From JAJEFO01 sp965221845 (GTDB lineage: Bacteria > Pseudomonadota > Alphaproteobacteria > Rhodobacterales > Rhodobacteraceae), in contig OZ244919.1 in assembly GCA_965221845.1 (NCBI GenBank), forward strand, positions 2,418,001-2,482,000: a DNA stretch of 64,000 nt. Reading direction: 5' to 3'. The notes below the pieces were generated by a model. It saw only the letters and a list, made by a program, of their open reading frames with translations, was not told the origin of the DNA and did no database searches. This document shows, one piece after another, positions 53,005 through 61,829 of this stretch. The first letter of the stretch is position 1. Every line of letters begins with the position of its first letter. A program made the position numbers and the translations under genes.

Positions 53005-54237
53005 ATGGAAATCAGGCATGGAGCGGCGGCCCTGCTGGCCTCCACCGCCCTGATGCTGCCCGGGGCGGCGCTCGCGCAGGGCGTGACGCTGTCGGGCTTC
53101 GCGGAGATGGGGGTCGCCGACAACGGCGGGAAGCATCCCGACGGCACGGACGTGGGGGTCGAGTTCCACCAGGACATCGACGTGACGTTCAAGATGACCG
53201 GCGAGACGGACCAGGGCGTCATGTTCGGCGCGGCCGTTGACCTTGACGAGGACGCAGGCGCCGTCGGCACGGATGACGCCGGGGTCTCGGCCTATGTCTC
53301 GGGCGTCTTCGGACGGATAGAGCTCGGCGACACCGACGGCGGCTTCGACTGGGCGCTTGAGGAGACCGCCGGCCTCGGCTCGCTCGGCGACAACCACGAG
53401 CACAAGGCCTGGAGCGGCAACGGCGGTCTCGATGCGGTAAAACCCCGTGACGGCCAGATCCTCAGGTACGACACCGGCAGCCTCCTGGGCGACTTCGCCA
53501 TCGGCGTGTCGATGGAGCAGGACACGAGCAGCGTCAAGGGGACGACCGCGGCCCCTCTGGGCAGGGTCAACACGTCCGATGACGTCAGCACCCCCAACGG
53601 CACGCCCCGCGCCAATGGCGACGCCTTCGGCATCGGCGGCAAGGGCAGCTTCGAGGTGCCGGGCGCCACCCTCGCGGCGGGCGTCGGCTACCAGAGGGAC
53701 GACCGTGCCGACATCGTGGGCGGCAGCTTCTCGGCCTCCTTCCCCGTGGGAACGGGCAACCTGAAGCTGGTGGGCAACTACTCCGTGATGGACGACGACA
53801 TGGGGACGACGGTGAATGCCGCGAGCCCGGGTCAGCGCATCGCTGCGGGGCAACCCTTCACCGGAACCGAGAACAACGGCTTTGCCGACAGCGACGACAA
53901 GGAGACCGTCTACACCGGCGTCGGCGCGACCTACACGATGGGTCCCATAGGCCTCCATGCCAACTACGGCAACATGGACGTCGACGGCCCGGACGCGCAG
54001 GTCATCAACAGTGACGGCGACAACCTCGCCGACGGCACCGTGGGCAACGGCAAGGCCATCCACGACGTGGACGGCTTCGGCGTGGCCGCGACCTACGACC
54101 TCGGCGGCGGCGCGCAGATCCAGTTCGGCTACGGCAACGCCGACTTCAACAACACGAAGGCCGAAACGAAAGACGACAAGACCAGCGCCGTCCAGGACGT
54201 CGAGACATGGTCCTTCGGCCTGAAGATGGCGTTCTGA
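53005..54237 (+). CDS. Outer-membrane porin (Rhodobacter type)
   Basis: A 410-residue porin with a signal peptide (LLASTALMLPGAALAQGVTL) and a Gly/Asp-rich beta-barrel ending in LKMAF with the C-terminal Phe required for BAM assembly. It resembles the Rhodobacter porin family and would let small solutes through the outer membrane. No strong ribosome site is seen at ATG 53005; the nearby second ATG is out of frame. Phased direct repeats upstream suggest control by an OmpR/PhoB-type regulator. It reads in the same direction as the surface lipoprotein genes. Confidence 0.9.
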   Translation: MEIRHGAAALLASTALMLPGAALAQGVTLSGFAEMGVADNGGKHPDGTDVGVEFHQDIDVTFKMTGETDQGVMFGAAVDLDEDAGAVGTDDAGVSAYVSGVFGRIELGDTDGGFDWALEETAGLGSLGDNHEHKAWSGNGGLDAVKPRDGQILRYDTGSLLGDFAIGVSMEQDTSSVKGTTAAPLGRVNTSDDVSTPNGTPRANGDAFGIGGKGSFEVPGATLAAGVGYQRDDRADIVGGSFSASFPVGTGNLKLVGNYSVMDDDMGTTVNAASPGQRIAAGQPFTGTENNGFADSDDKETVYTGVGATYTMGPIGLHANYGNMDVDGPDAQVINSDGDNLADGTVGNGKAIHDVDGFGVAATYDLGGGAQIQFGYGNADFNNTKAETKDDKTSAVQDVETWSFGLKMAF

Positions 54238-54274
54238 GCCGGGCAGTCAACTCAAGGAAAAAAGGAGGTCTTCG

Positions 54275-55825
54275 ATGACCATGTCAAGGAACGTTCTCGC
54301 GGCCGGCGCGGCAGGGCTCGCCCTTCTCGCGCTTGGCGCGTGCGGGAGCGACGACACGCCGGCGGCGACGCGGCCGGCTCAGAATGATGACGCAGCCTTC
54401 AAAAAGGCGTGCGAGGATCTCGGCGGGACGGTGGAAAACGGCGTCTGCACGAACCTGCCGGAAGACACCCCAGGCGAGTTGAGGGGCGCCGTGGATGAAG
54501 CGGCAAAGGCCAACGCGGCGAAGGCAATGGCCGACGGCTTGCTCAAGTCCGCGAACGAGGCCGGGTGGGACGCTCATGACGTGGGCGGCAGCTCGGAGAC
54601 GGCGCGTCAGAACGTCATGACCGTCCTGAAGGCGCGCGCGGACATCATGGCCGAGCTGGACAAGGCCAAGGCCGCGGTGGACGAGATCGGCAAGCTCCAC
54701 GAGCAAGCCTCGGCGGGTGACAAGGAGAGGATCGCCGACATCCTCGCACAAGCCCGGGCCAATCACGACGCCATCAAGGCCATCCTGGACGCGGAGGGCG
54801 GCGGCAGCCTGATGGCGAAGGAGGATTCGGTCAAGGCAGGCCAACCCGTTGGCGACAGCGATGAAGAGATCGCCCAGGCCAGGGCCGATGAAGTCGCGAT
54901 GGCCATGGAAACTGCATTGCATGCAAGTGACAGTGCTCCAAGAAGTGTAAGCTTGGCAGAAGATGCAGGCGGTTTCAAAACATCGGAGCCGGAAGATTTC
55001 ACGCCGGAACGCGCGGGAATGTCGGGAATGACGTTCGAACAGATCTTCGGAGGTGAAAGCGTAGATCTGGATAAGACCGAGGGCCTCAAGGCGGATGATG
55101 GTAATGCTTTCACATCATTTACTGCTACATCTCGCGCTGAGGTTCAGCCCGCACGATACAAGGGCATCGACGGTCATCTGTACTGCTTGGCCGCAAAGTG
55201 CGCTGTGAGTGGTGGTGAAATCACCGGCGAGGTTGTTTTCCTTCCGAGCGATCCAGATGAACACTGGTTCCGGGAAAACAATGGAGGTGATTACACCAAG
55301 GTGACGGATGCCGCCGAATACGGCTACTGGCTGACAGAATCTGACATGATCGGACTGCACGCCGTGACGCTTTCCACCGGTACGGGTAATGTTCCGACAT
55401 TTGGAGTATTGACGACGGCTAATGCGCCAACAGAGGCGACCTACGAAGGGGGTGCCGAGGGATACTCCTACCGGGAGACGGGCACAGGCGACGACATGAA
55501 GCGCTATTCCGGCGAGTTCACGGCAGACGTCAGGCTGAAAGCCAAGTTTGGCAGTAGCAATGCCATGCTGACCGGCTCCATCAGCGGATTTAAGGGAGGC
55601 GCCCACGTGAATGAAAGGTGGCATGTCGCTCTTGGAGCAGCAGCAGCAGCAAGCCAGACCATTAGCGGCAATGTTACCCAAGGAACAAGAGACGACGACG
55701 CCACTGCAGGAACCTGGACGGCGCGGGCCTACGGCGAGGGGGGAAAGAACCCTTCCGGCATCGTGGGCAGTTTCAGCGCCGGCTTCGAGGACGGCAACGC
55801 GGCCGGCGTCTATCACGCCGACTGA
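54275..55825 (+). CDS. TbpB-like surface lipoprotein with helical N-terminal domain
   Basis: A 516-residue predicted lipoprotein. The signal ends in a lipobox, ALLALGACGSDD, with Cys near residue 25. Residues about 60-190 are helical and Ala/Lys/Glu-rich. Residues about 280-516 look like a TbpB-type beta-barrel, with a closing motif GTWTARAYGEGGKNPSGIVG and SFSAGFEDGNAAGVY. A strong AAGGAGG ribosome site precedes the ATG. The gene lies upstream of a Slam exporter gene, so it is probably displayed on the cell surface. The stretch from about 54905 to 55640 is visibly richer in A and T than its surroundings, which suggests a mosaic origin. The ligand is unknown. Confidence 0.75.
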   Translation: MTMSRNVLAAGAAGLALLALGACGSDDTPAATRPAQNDDAAFKKACEDLGGTVENGVCTNLPEDTPGELRGAVDEAAKANAAKAMADGLLKSANEAGWDAHDVGGSSETARQNVMTVLKARADIMAELDKAKAAVDEIGKLHEQASAGDKERIADILAQARANHDAIKAILDAEGGGSLMAKEDSVKAGQPVGDSDEEIAQARADEVAMAMETALHASDSAPRSVSLAEDAGGFKTSEPEDFTPERAGMSGMTFEQIFGGESVDLDKTEGLKADDGNAFTSFTATSRAEVQPARYKGIDGHLYCLAAKCAVSGGEITGEVVFLPSDPDEHWFRENNGGDYTKVTDAAEYGYWLTESDMIGLHAVTLSTGTGNVPTFGVLTTANAPTEATYEGGAEGYSYRETGTGDDMKRYSGEFTADVRLKAKFGSSNAMLTGSISGFKGGAHVNERWHVALGAAAAASQTISGNVTQGTRDDDATAGTWTARAYGEGGKNPSGIVGSFSAGFEDGNAAGVYHAD

Positions 55826-55858
55826 CAAGTGACCGCATCCGCCAAGGCGGGCGCATCC

Positions 55859-55880
55859 GGGGCGGCCTTCGGGCCGCCCC
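55859..55880 (+). terminator. Hairpin after lipoprotein gene
   Basis: GGGGCGGCC and GGCCGCCCC form a perfect 9-bp stem closed by a TTCG tetraloop, 34 bp after the lipoprotein stop. Only a short T run follows, so termination may be partial, letting some transcripts reach the Slam gene. Confidence 0.75.
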
Positions 55881-55939
55881 TTCCCGTTGCGCCCCGGCCC
55901 GCCGCCTTCCAAAGGCCCGCGCTTCCATGCGGAGCAGCC

Positions 55940-57205
55940 ATGCAGGCCGGCCCTTCTTGCCATTCCAGTCCGCGCACGCCTGGCCGTCTCGCCGCCGTCC
56001 TGCGTTCCGGCACGGCGCGTGCACTTGCCGCAATCCTCTGCCTCGCCCTCGCGGGCCAGGCGCAGGCCCGGCAGGAACAAGCCCCGACCTCCCTCGCGGA
56101 GGCCGAGGCCGCCTACCGCGCGATCCTGGCCGAGCGCCCCGACCTTCCCCTTCCCCGCCTCGAGCTGGCCCGCATCCACTTCCTCAGGGGCGAGGACCGC
56201 CTGGCGCGCGAGCACTTCGAGCGCGTCCTGGCCGCGGACCCGCCCCCGCCCGTCGCCGCCAACATCAACGGCTTCCTCGAACGGATGCGGGCAAGGCGGA
56301 GGTGGTCGGCCCACTTCGGCTTCGCGCTGGCGCCCGACACCAACGTGGGCGCGGATTCGGAACGCCGCACCATCGCCACCGAGTGCACCGGCGTCTTCGC
56401 GCTCGTCTGCGGCCCCGACGGGGTCGCGACCGGCCGCGTGAACGCCCCGCCGCCCACGTCCGGGATCGGGCTCAGGCTCTGGGGCGGATGGGAACGTCAG
56501 CACCCCGTGAGCGTGCGCGCCCGCCTGCGCTTCGGCGCGGACCTCTCCCGCACGGAGCACGCGGGCAGCCGCTTCGATTCCATGACGCTCTCCGGCCACG
56601 CCGGCCCCCGCGTCCTGGTCTCGCCCCGCAGCGAGGCCTCCCTGCTCGCGGTCGCCCGCCGGCACTGGTCGGGGGGCGAGCCCGAGCACCGCGACCTCGG
56701 CGCGCGCATCGAGACGCGGCACCGCCTGGACCCGCGCACGTCCCTCAGCCTGCGCCTGTCGCGCCTGGAGCGCAGGCACGACCGCGCCGTCCACGCCGAC
56801 GGCCCCGTCGCGGACGCCTCCGTGACGCTCGGCCGCGTCTTCACGCCGACGCTGCGCGGGCACGTCACGCTCGGCGCCTCGCGCGAGAGGCCGGAGAGGG
56901 CGCGGGGCAGCAGGGGGCGGAGCGTCAATGCGGGCCTGTCCGCGCTCCTGCCGCGGGGCTTCACGGTGGGCGCGAGCCTGGGCGTCCGCCGGACGGATTA
57001 CGAAGGAACCGACGCCCGCTGCTTCGGCGGCTGCGCGCGCGAGGACGAGACCCGCACGCTGCGGCTCAGCGTCCACCGCCGGGACCTCACGCTGCGGGGC
57101 TTCAGCCCCGAGCTGTCCCTGGGCCGCGAGCGGCGGACCTCCACCGCCCAGACGCTCGACTACGAACGCACCTTCGGCAACCTCGCCTTCGTGCGGCCGT
57201 TCTGA
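55940..57205 (+). CDS. Surface lipoprotein assembly modifier (Slam, DUF560)
   Basis: A 421-residue outer-membrane protein that moves TbpB-like lipoproteins to the cell surface. A signal peptide (LAAILCLALAGQAQARQ) is followed by a short TPR-like region (AEAEAAYRAILAERPDLPLP and ARIHFLRGEDRLAREHFERV). From residue about 130 it forms a beta-barrel, with HFGFALAPDTNVGADSERR and a C-terminal Phe (LAFVRPF). The ATG at 55940 is preferred over the longer GTG frame from 55829 because a terminator hairpin lies between them. It stands between two lipoprotein genes, its likely clients. Confidence 0.85.
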   Translation: MQAGPSCHSSPRTPGRLAAVLRSGTARALAAILCLALAGQAQARQEQAPTSLAEAEAAYRAILAERPDLPLPRLELARIHFLRGEDRLAREHFERVLAADPPPPVAANINGFLERMRARRRWSAHFGFALAPDTNVGADSERRTIATECTGVFALVCGPDGVATGRVNAPPPTSGIGLRLWGGWERQHPVSVRARLRFGADLSRTEHAGSRFDSMTLSGHAGPRVLVSPRSEASLLAVARRHWSGGEPEHRDLGARIETRHRLDPRTSLSLRLSRLERRHDRAVHADGPVADASVTLGRVFTPTLRGHVTLGASRERPERARGSRGRSVNAGLSALLPRGFTVGASLGVRRTDYEGTDARCFGGCAREDETRTLRLSVHRRDLTLRGFSPELSLGRERRTSTAQTLDYERTFGNLAFVRPF

Positions 57206-57721
57206 ACGACAGGACCACCATGAAAAGGGAGACCGGCACCATGCCAAAGATCATCAAGCCACGACACGCGGCGAAGGCCCTGGCCGCCGCGGCCCTCGCC
57301 CTCCTGGCGGCCTGCGGAGGCGGCGGAAGCGGGACCGGCGGAGGGGGGCGGGGGCAGCGCCGTGGCGCCCGGGGCCGTGGCGGCGACGGGATCCTCGCCG
57401 CCGCAGGAAACTGTGGCCGGCGTCTCGGCCAGGGTCGCCGGGATCGTTTCGCGGACCGACTCCGTCGTTGCCTCGACGGTCTTTGGAGAGACCAGCGATC
57501 CGGAGATCCCGCCGTTCAGGCTCAGGCCCTCCTGCTCCGGCACGGCCTGCACGGTCACCGTGGGCACGTTCACCGTGACGACAGGCCTGGAAGACATCGA
57601 TCTGGCTTCCTCGGGGGCGCGCGCCGTCCTGACCAGGCGCGGGATCACGCTTCTTGAAGGCAGCGGGGACGGGACCCGGAACTACGGGGCATGGATGCGT
57701 CACGGCGCGTTCGGGACACTA

Positions 57722-58620
57722 GGCTGTGTACTTAAATATTGACAGGTCTGTCTGGATCTGCGAGAGGAGCCCAAAAACCATCAGGCAGGAGCAGACCCAT
57801 GAGCGGACACCGCCACGACATGACCGATGCGGAGTGGGCGATCCTCCGCTCGGTGCTTCCCCAGACACATCAGGGCCCGCGTCGGTTGCAGGACCGAAGG
57901 GTCATGGATGGTATCTTCTTCGTGTTGCGCACCGGCATCCCCTGGCGGGATCTCCCAGAGCGCTACGGTCCCTACTCGACCTGCTTCAATCGCTGCAACC
58001 GCTGGAGCCGGAACGGCACCTGGGCCCGAATCATGCAGGCGCTGGCCGAGCGAGCGGACGATGATGACGATGCAAACGGTGGTGCGGTCGGACCCGTGCG
58101 CCTGCGTATGCTGGACTCCTCCGTCGTGCGGGCCCACAAGCACGCCGCCGGGGCCCGTCGCGACGGGCCGCCGCCGCAGATCGGCCTGAGCCGTGGCGGC
58201 CGGACGACCAAGGTCCATCTCGCCCTGAGCGGGACGGACACGGTGCAGGCCCTGGTCCTGACCCCGGGTCAGGCCTCGGACTGTGCCCAGGCCAAGGCAC
58301 TGCTTGCCGATCTCGTCCCCGGTGAGATGGTCCTCGGCGACAAGGCCCATGATGCCAATGCTGTCGTCCGGTGCATCGAACAGGCGGGGGCCCAGGCGAA
58401 CATCCCCTCTCGGTCCTGCCGCAAGATCCCCCGGCCCTTTGACCGCACCCTGTACAAGGGTCGCAATCGGATCGAGCGGTTCTTCGGCAGGATCAAGGAA
58501 TTCCGTCGCGTCGCCTCGCGCTACGACAAGACCGCCCGCAACTTTCTGTCGGCCGTGCAGCTCGCTGCCAGTCGCTTCCTGCTGCGGGATCTGGCGAAGC
58601 AATTAAATGGGTACACAGCC
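57722..58620. mobile_element. IS5-family (IS427-like) element, intact, 899 bp
   Basis: The ends read GGCTGTGTAC at 57722 and GTACACAGCC at 58620, a perfect 10-bp inverted repeat with further partial matches inside. TA is repeated on both sides (57720-57721 and 58621-58622). It holds one uninterrupted transposase gene and looks fully functional. Confidence 0.88.
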
Positions 58621-58623
58621 TAA
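57799..58623 (+). CDS. IS5-family transposase, intact
   Basis: A 274-residue transposase starting MSGHRHDMTDAEWAILRSVL. The DDE residues lie in RMLDSSVVRAHKHAAGAR (first Asp), VLGDKAHDANAVVRCIEQAG (second Asp) and RNRIERFFGRIKEFRRVASR (Glu). The stop codon TAA is completed by the duplicated TA target. No frame break is seen, unlike the other IS5-type copies in the window. Confidence 0.92.
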   Translation: MSGHRHDMTDAEWAILRSVLPQTHQGPRRLQDRRVMDGIFFVLRTGIPWRDLPERYGPYSTCFNRCNRWSRNGTWARIMQALAERADDDDDANGGAVGPVRLRMLDSSVVRAHKHAAGARRDGPPPQIGLSRGGRTTKVHLALSGTDTVQALVLTPGQASDCAQAKALLADLVPGEMVLGDKAHDANAVVRCIEQAGAQANIPSRSCRKIPRPFDRTLYKGRNRIERFFGRIKEFRRVASRYDKTARNFLSAVQLAASRFLLRDLAKQLNGYTA

Positions 58624-59048
58624 GAGGCCGCGAAGTCGTTGAAGGCGTCACGGTGTGGAGCCGCGGCGGCGTCGCAGCCGGCGACCTGACGGGCTCGCGG
58701 CCGGGCGGCGGCACGGCGACATGGACCGGCCTGATGACGGGAGCGCCGACCGGCGTGGCGGGACGCAGCGACTTCCTGCAGGGGGACGCCGCCCTGACCT
58801 ACGACTTCGGCGCGCGGACCCTGGATGCCGCGTTCACCGGCATACGGAACGTCACCAGGAACAGCGCCCATTCCGTCCGGAGCGTCCGGTTCGCCGGCGT
58901 TCCCGTGTCCCCGGGCGGGACGTTCCTGTCCGGAGCGACCGGCAACCGGATCCAGGGCGGGTTCCACGGCCCCGCCCATGCGGAGGCCGCCGGCGTGTTC
59001 GAGCAGCAGGGGATCGTGGGCGCCTTCGGGGCCAGGCGGCAAGACTGA

Positions 59049-59607
59049 CGAAACCGCCTGGCCTTTGCCAAGGCCGGGCGGCAAGCGACGCCGACGGCCG
59101 CGTGACCGGCCGGACGCGGCTCGCCAGCCCGGAACCCGGCTTCGTCAGCCAGGCGGGATCATGGGGCAGCCGCCTGTCCGCGAGGGACGACGGGGACGGC
59201 CGCCCGCGGGCTGTCGCAGGCACGCACGGCGGAACGGGCCGGAGCGCCGGCGGCACCGAGGTCGTGTTCGTCGGCGCCCACGCCGGCGCGACGGGGCCGT
59301 TCTGAGCGGAACTCGCGCGACGGCCACGGGCGCCGGTTCTGCGGCATTCCGCTCGTGTGCACGGAAATCAGGAAGGCCATGCCATCGGGACTGCCCCCAG
59401 GCGCCGCACTGGGGCAGCACGAACGCGGAGCAGCCGGAATCCGGACCATGACGGGACGGCATGTCCGCCACGTCATGCCTCGACGCAGGCTCCACAAGGA
59501 CATGGACCGATGATGCCGTCGACGTCGAGGAGCGGTTACGAGCGGATTCAAGCCACTCGTACAGCCCGGTGACGCCTCCGCGTTCACGGCCAGATCGCTT
59601 CCCCTCC
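59049..59607. other. Region after lipoprotein pseudogene, no clear gene
   Basis: About 560 bp. A frame ending at 59305 reads SQAGSWGSRLSARDDGDGRP and GGTEVVFVGAHAGATGPF, with a C-terminal Phe like that of outer-membrane proteins. It may be the tail of another lost surface-protein gene, but no family could be named and no start is visible. The remaining 300 bp contain nothing recognisable. Confidence 0.35.
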
Positions 59608-59651
59608 GCCCGCCCATTCCCGGTTCGACGTCGAACCGGGAATGGGCGGGC
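59608..59651. terminator. Perfect 44-bp palindrome, probable terminator
   Basis: Two exact 22-bp arms meet at GACGTC with no spacer; the outer arm begins GCCCGCCCATTCCCGG. It lies 12 bp beyond the stop codon of the DUF1703-type ATPase gene and faces the lipoprotein region, so a strong transcript hairpin and bidirectional termination are likely. A T run is lacking. Confidence 0.7.
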
Positions 59652-59663
59652 TGGACCAACGCC

Positions 59664-61229
59664 TCACGTGATGACGGCAGGTTCGACCCGAACCTCCAAC
59701 AGGTTGCGGGCGTCGCGGCCGCAGGCGACGGCGACCAGGCTGACATTCTGCCGGCGATACTTGTCGGCATAGCCTCGCTCCCGCATCTGGTTGAACGCGG
59801 CCGCCAGCGCGGCCTCTGCGGCGCCTGCGCTTTCCGCCATCTTGACCTCGAAGATGAAGACCTCGCCCCCCAGAGGGACCACCATGTCGGCACGCCCGAA
59901 GCTTGATGCCTCCTCAGCACGCACCTCCACCCCGATCGCCCGGAAACACATATGCAGGAGACTGGCATACCAGGCCTCGTAGCGGGCGAGATCCGTGCTG
60001 TGCCACTGATAGGGAATGCTCGCCAGCCAGGCGCGGAACTGGTCGGCAAAGCCCGCAAAGTCATGCGCCTCAAGACATGTCCGGAGGTTTTGCGCCTCAT
60101 CGAGAGGCACCCGCCTGCGTTCATCAAGATGTGCCAGCAACTGATCGTTCAGGCTGAGCTGCACCTCCCGATTGGGATAGTCCAGCCGGTAGAAGGTCCT
60201 GTGACCCTCCCTGATCTCGTCCGTGATGGTCAGGTAGCCGGTCTGGAACAGCAGGGCCTCAATGCCGATGTCATCGACATCGAACCTCGAGACCAGCGAC
60301 CTGTCGGCCGTCATTCCTTCCAGCTCTGTCAGACTGACCGACTTCTTCTTCAATGTCTCAAACAGGAAGGTCGGCGAGCCAGTCTCGAACCAGTAGGGGC
60401 TGAACTCCCGGTTGCGCAGCAGCAGCAGCACATCGAAGGGATTGTAGAGTCGCGCCTGCCCGCGCCAGTTGTAGCCGTTGTACCAGGCACGGATGGCGTC
60501 GCGGTCGAGGCCATCGAGTTCGGGGGCAAACACCGTGTCGATGTCGGCGTCAGTATAGCCGCAGATCGTGGCGAAGCGCGGATCCAGGCTGATATCCTCG
60601 AGATTGTTGAGGCCAGAAAACAAGCTGACCTTGGAGAACATGCTCACGCCGGTAACGAAAACGAAGCGAACATATTCGGCGCTGTCCTTGATGATGCCGT
60701 AAAAGCCGCGCAGATAGTCCCGGTTGGCCTTCGCCAGCGCCGGATTGCCAAGCGCGTCAAGGATCGGCTTGTCATACTCGTCGACGAGGATCACCACCTG
60801 CTGTCCTGTCTGGTGATGGAGACGGTAGAGAAGGGTTTGCAGGCGTTCGGGTGCGCCGCCCGCGGCACCTGACAGATCAAGTCCGGCAGAATGCTCGACT
60901 CGCTCCAGTTGCGAAAGGATGCTGCCTTTGATGTCTTCCGTTCGGTCGTACTTCCCGCCAAAGCTGAGCCGCAGCACCGGATGGGTGGCCGACCAGTCCC
61001 AATGGTCATGGATTTCCAGCCGCCTGAACAGGCTCTCCTGCCCCGTGAACAGCGCCTTGATCGTGTCCACCAGCAGACTCTTGCCAAAGCGGCGGGGGCG
61101 GGAGAGGAAGTAATGGCGCCCGTCTTCCACAAGTCGCCTGATGAGAGGAGTCTTGTCGACGTAGTAGAAGTCTTCGCGCCGGATCGTCCTGAAGTCCTGA
61201 ATGCCAATGGGCAGGGGCTTGCGGGTCAT
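59664..61229 (-). CDS. DUF1703-type ATPase/PD-(D/E)XK protein
   Basis: A 521-residue protein of the AAA-ATPase-like plus PD-(D/E)XK superfamily type. It starts MTRKPLPIGIQDFRTIRRED and has a P-loop-like SRPRRFGKSLLVDTIKALF near residue 45, VVILVDEYDKPILDALGNPA near 160, and a C-terminal nuclease-like motif FIFEVKMAESAGAAEAALAA near 470. Such proteins are common, often multi-copy and horizontally spread; their function is unknown, with selfish or defence roles proposed. The gene is complete and ends before a perfect palindrome. An ATG at 61229 with neighbouring AGACAGCC is chosen because it matches the family N-terminus. Confidence 0.88.
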   Translation of the reverse strand: MTRKPLPIGIQDFRTIRREDFYYVDKTPLIRRLVEDGRHYFLSRPRRFGKSLLVDTIKALFTGQESLFRRLEIHDHWDWSATHPVLRLSFGGKYDRTEDIKGSILSQLERVEHSAGLDLSGAAGGAPERLQTLLYRLHHQTGQQVVILVDEYDKPILDALGNPALAKANRDYLRGFYGIIKDSAEYVRFVFVTGVSMFSKVSLFSGLNNLEDISLDPRFATICGYTDADIDTVFAPELDGLDRDAIRAWYNGYNWRGQARLYNPFDVLLLLRNREFSPYWFETGSPTFLFETLKKKSVSLTELEGMTADRSLVSRFDVDDIGIEALLFQTGYLTITDEIREGHRTFYRLDYPNREVQLSLNDQLLAHLDERRRVPLDEAQNLRTCLEAHDFAGFADQFRAWLASIPYQWHSTDLARYEAWYASLLHMCFRAIGVEVRAEEASSFGRADMVVPLGGEVFIFEVKMAESAGAAEAALAAAFNQMRERGYADKYRRQNVSLVAVACGRDARNLLEVRVEPAVIT

Positions 61230-61829
61230 GGGCTGTCTCCATGGTGAAACCACGGGAATCGCAGCGGCAGCCATTGCGTCCCTTGCAAATTTCTGGAGCT
61301 TTTTTCGCTGGCTGGAAATGCCGGTGTGCGTGGATGTGCGTGGATGTCGATTAAATTGATGTCTCTCTCTCCAATCTCGCTGTCATCAAGGATATGCCCG
61401 GACAGTCGCATCTCTCCCTGAAGGCCTATCCCCCAGGCCGAGGTCGCACAAGATGCCGTGGCCCGGCCCGATCCCCGGATCCGTCGTGAAGAACGCGCCA
61501 GCGCCGCCGCCTGGCGGCGGGGACGGATCTGACTGCGGGCGCGTGGTTCCGGCGCCCTCGCCCCGTCAGGCGCGCCCTCCGACGATGTCGCGATGCGTGG
61601 CGGGCGGCAGTCCCGGGCCGATGCCGAGGAGGCTGTCGGACGGGGACCGGCGGAAGGCGGGCCCGTCCTCACGGGCCCCGCGCGCGACAGTGAGGGACTC
61701 GCTCCGGGTCAGCCGCATCCCCGCTTCCGGGGCGTCCAGGCATGGCGGGGACGGCCGGCAGGGCTTGGCAGGCCCGGTGCGCGCGGAAAACCCTGCGGCC
61801 GGCCGCGGAACCGAACGAGGCCGAGGCCA
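61230..61829. other. Non-coding stretch upstream of ATPase gene
   Basis: About 600 bp. An AT-richer patch at 61290-61360 (with CTTTTTTCGC and a short repeat of GTGCGTGGAT) probably includes the ATPase promoter. The rest is GC-rich with chance-like frames; no gene was recognised before the tag remnant. Confidence 0.45.

Larger units (their letters stand above)
57220..59048 (+). pseudogene. Second Slam-linked lipoprotein, frameshifted and IS-disrupted
   Basis: The gene starts ATGAAAAGG at 57220 with a lipoprotein signal (LAAAALALLAACGGGGSG). Two lesions follow. In G6CG5 (57343-57354) one extra G shifts the frame; with five Gs the frame would read on into SAVAPGAVAATGSSPPQETV. At 57720 an IS5-family element is inserted with a TA duplication. 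Removing the IS, one TA and one G restores exactly 308 codons, ending FEQQGIVGAFGARRQD. The C-terminal part (LTYDFGARTLDAAFTGIRNV, then GGFHGPAHAEAAGVFEQQ) matches the TbpB-like barrel ending of Slam-dependent lipoproteins. Both lesions could in principle revert. Confidence 0.8.
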
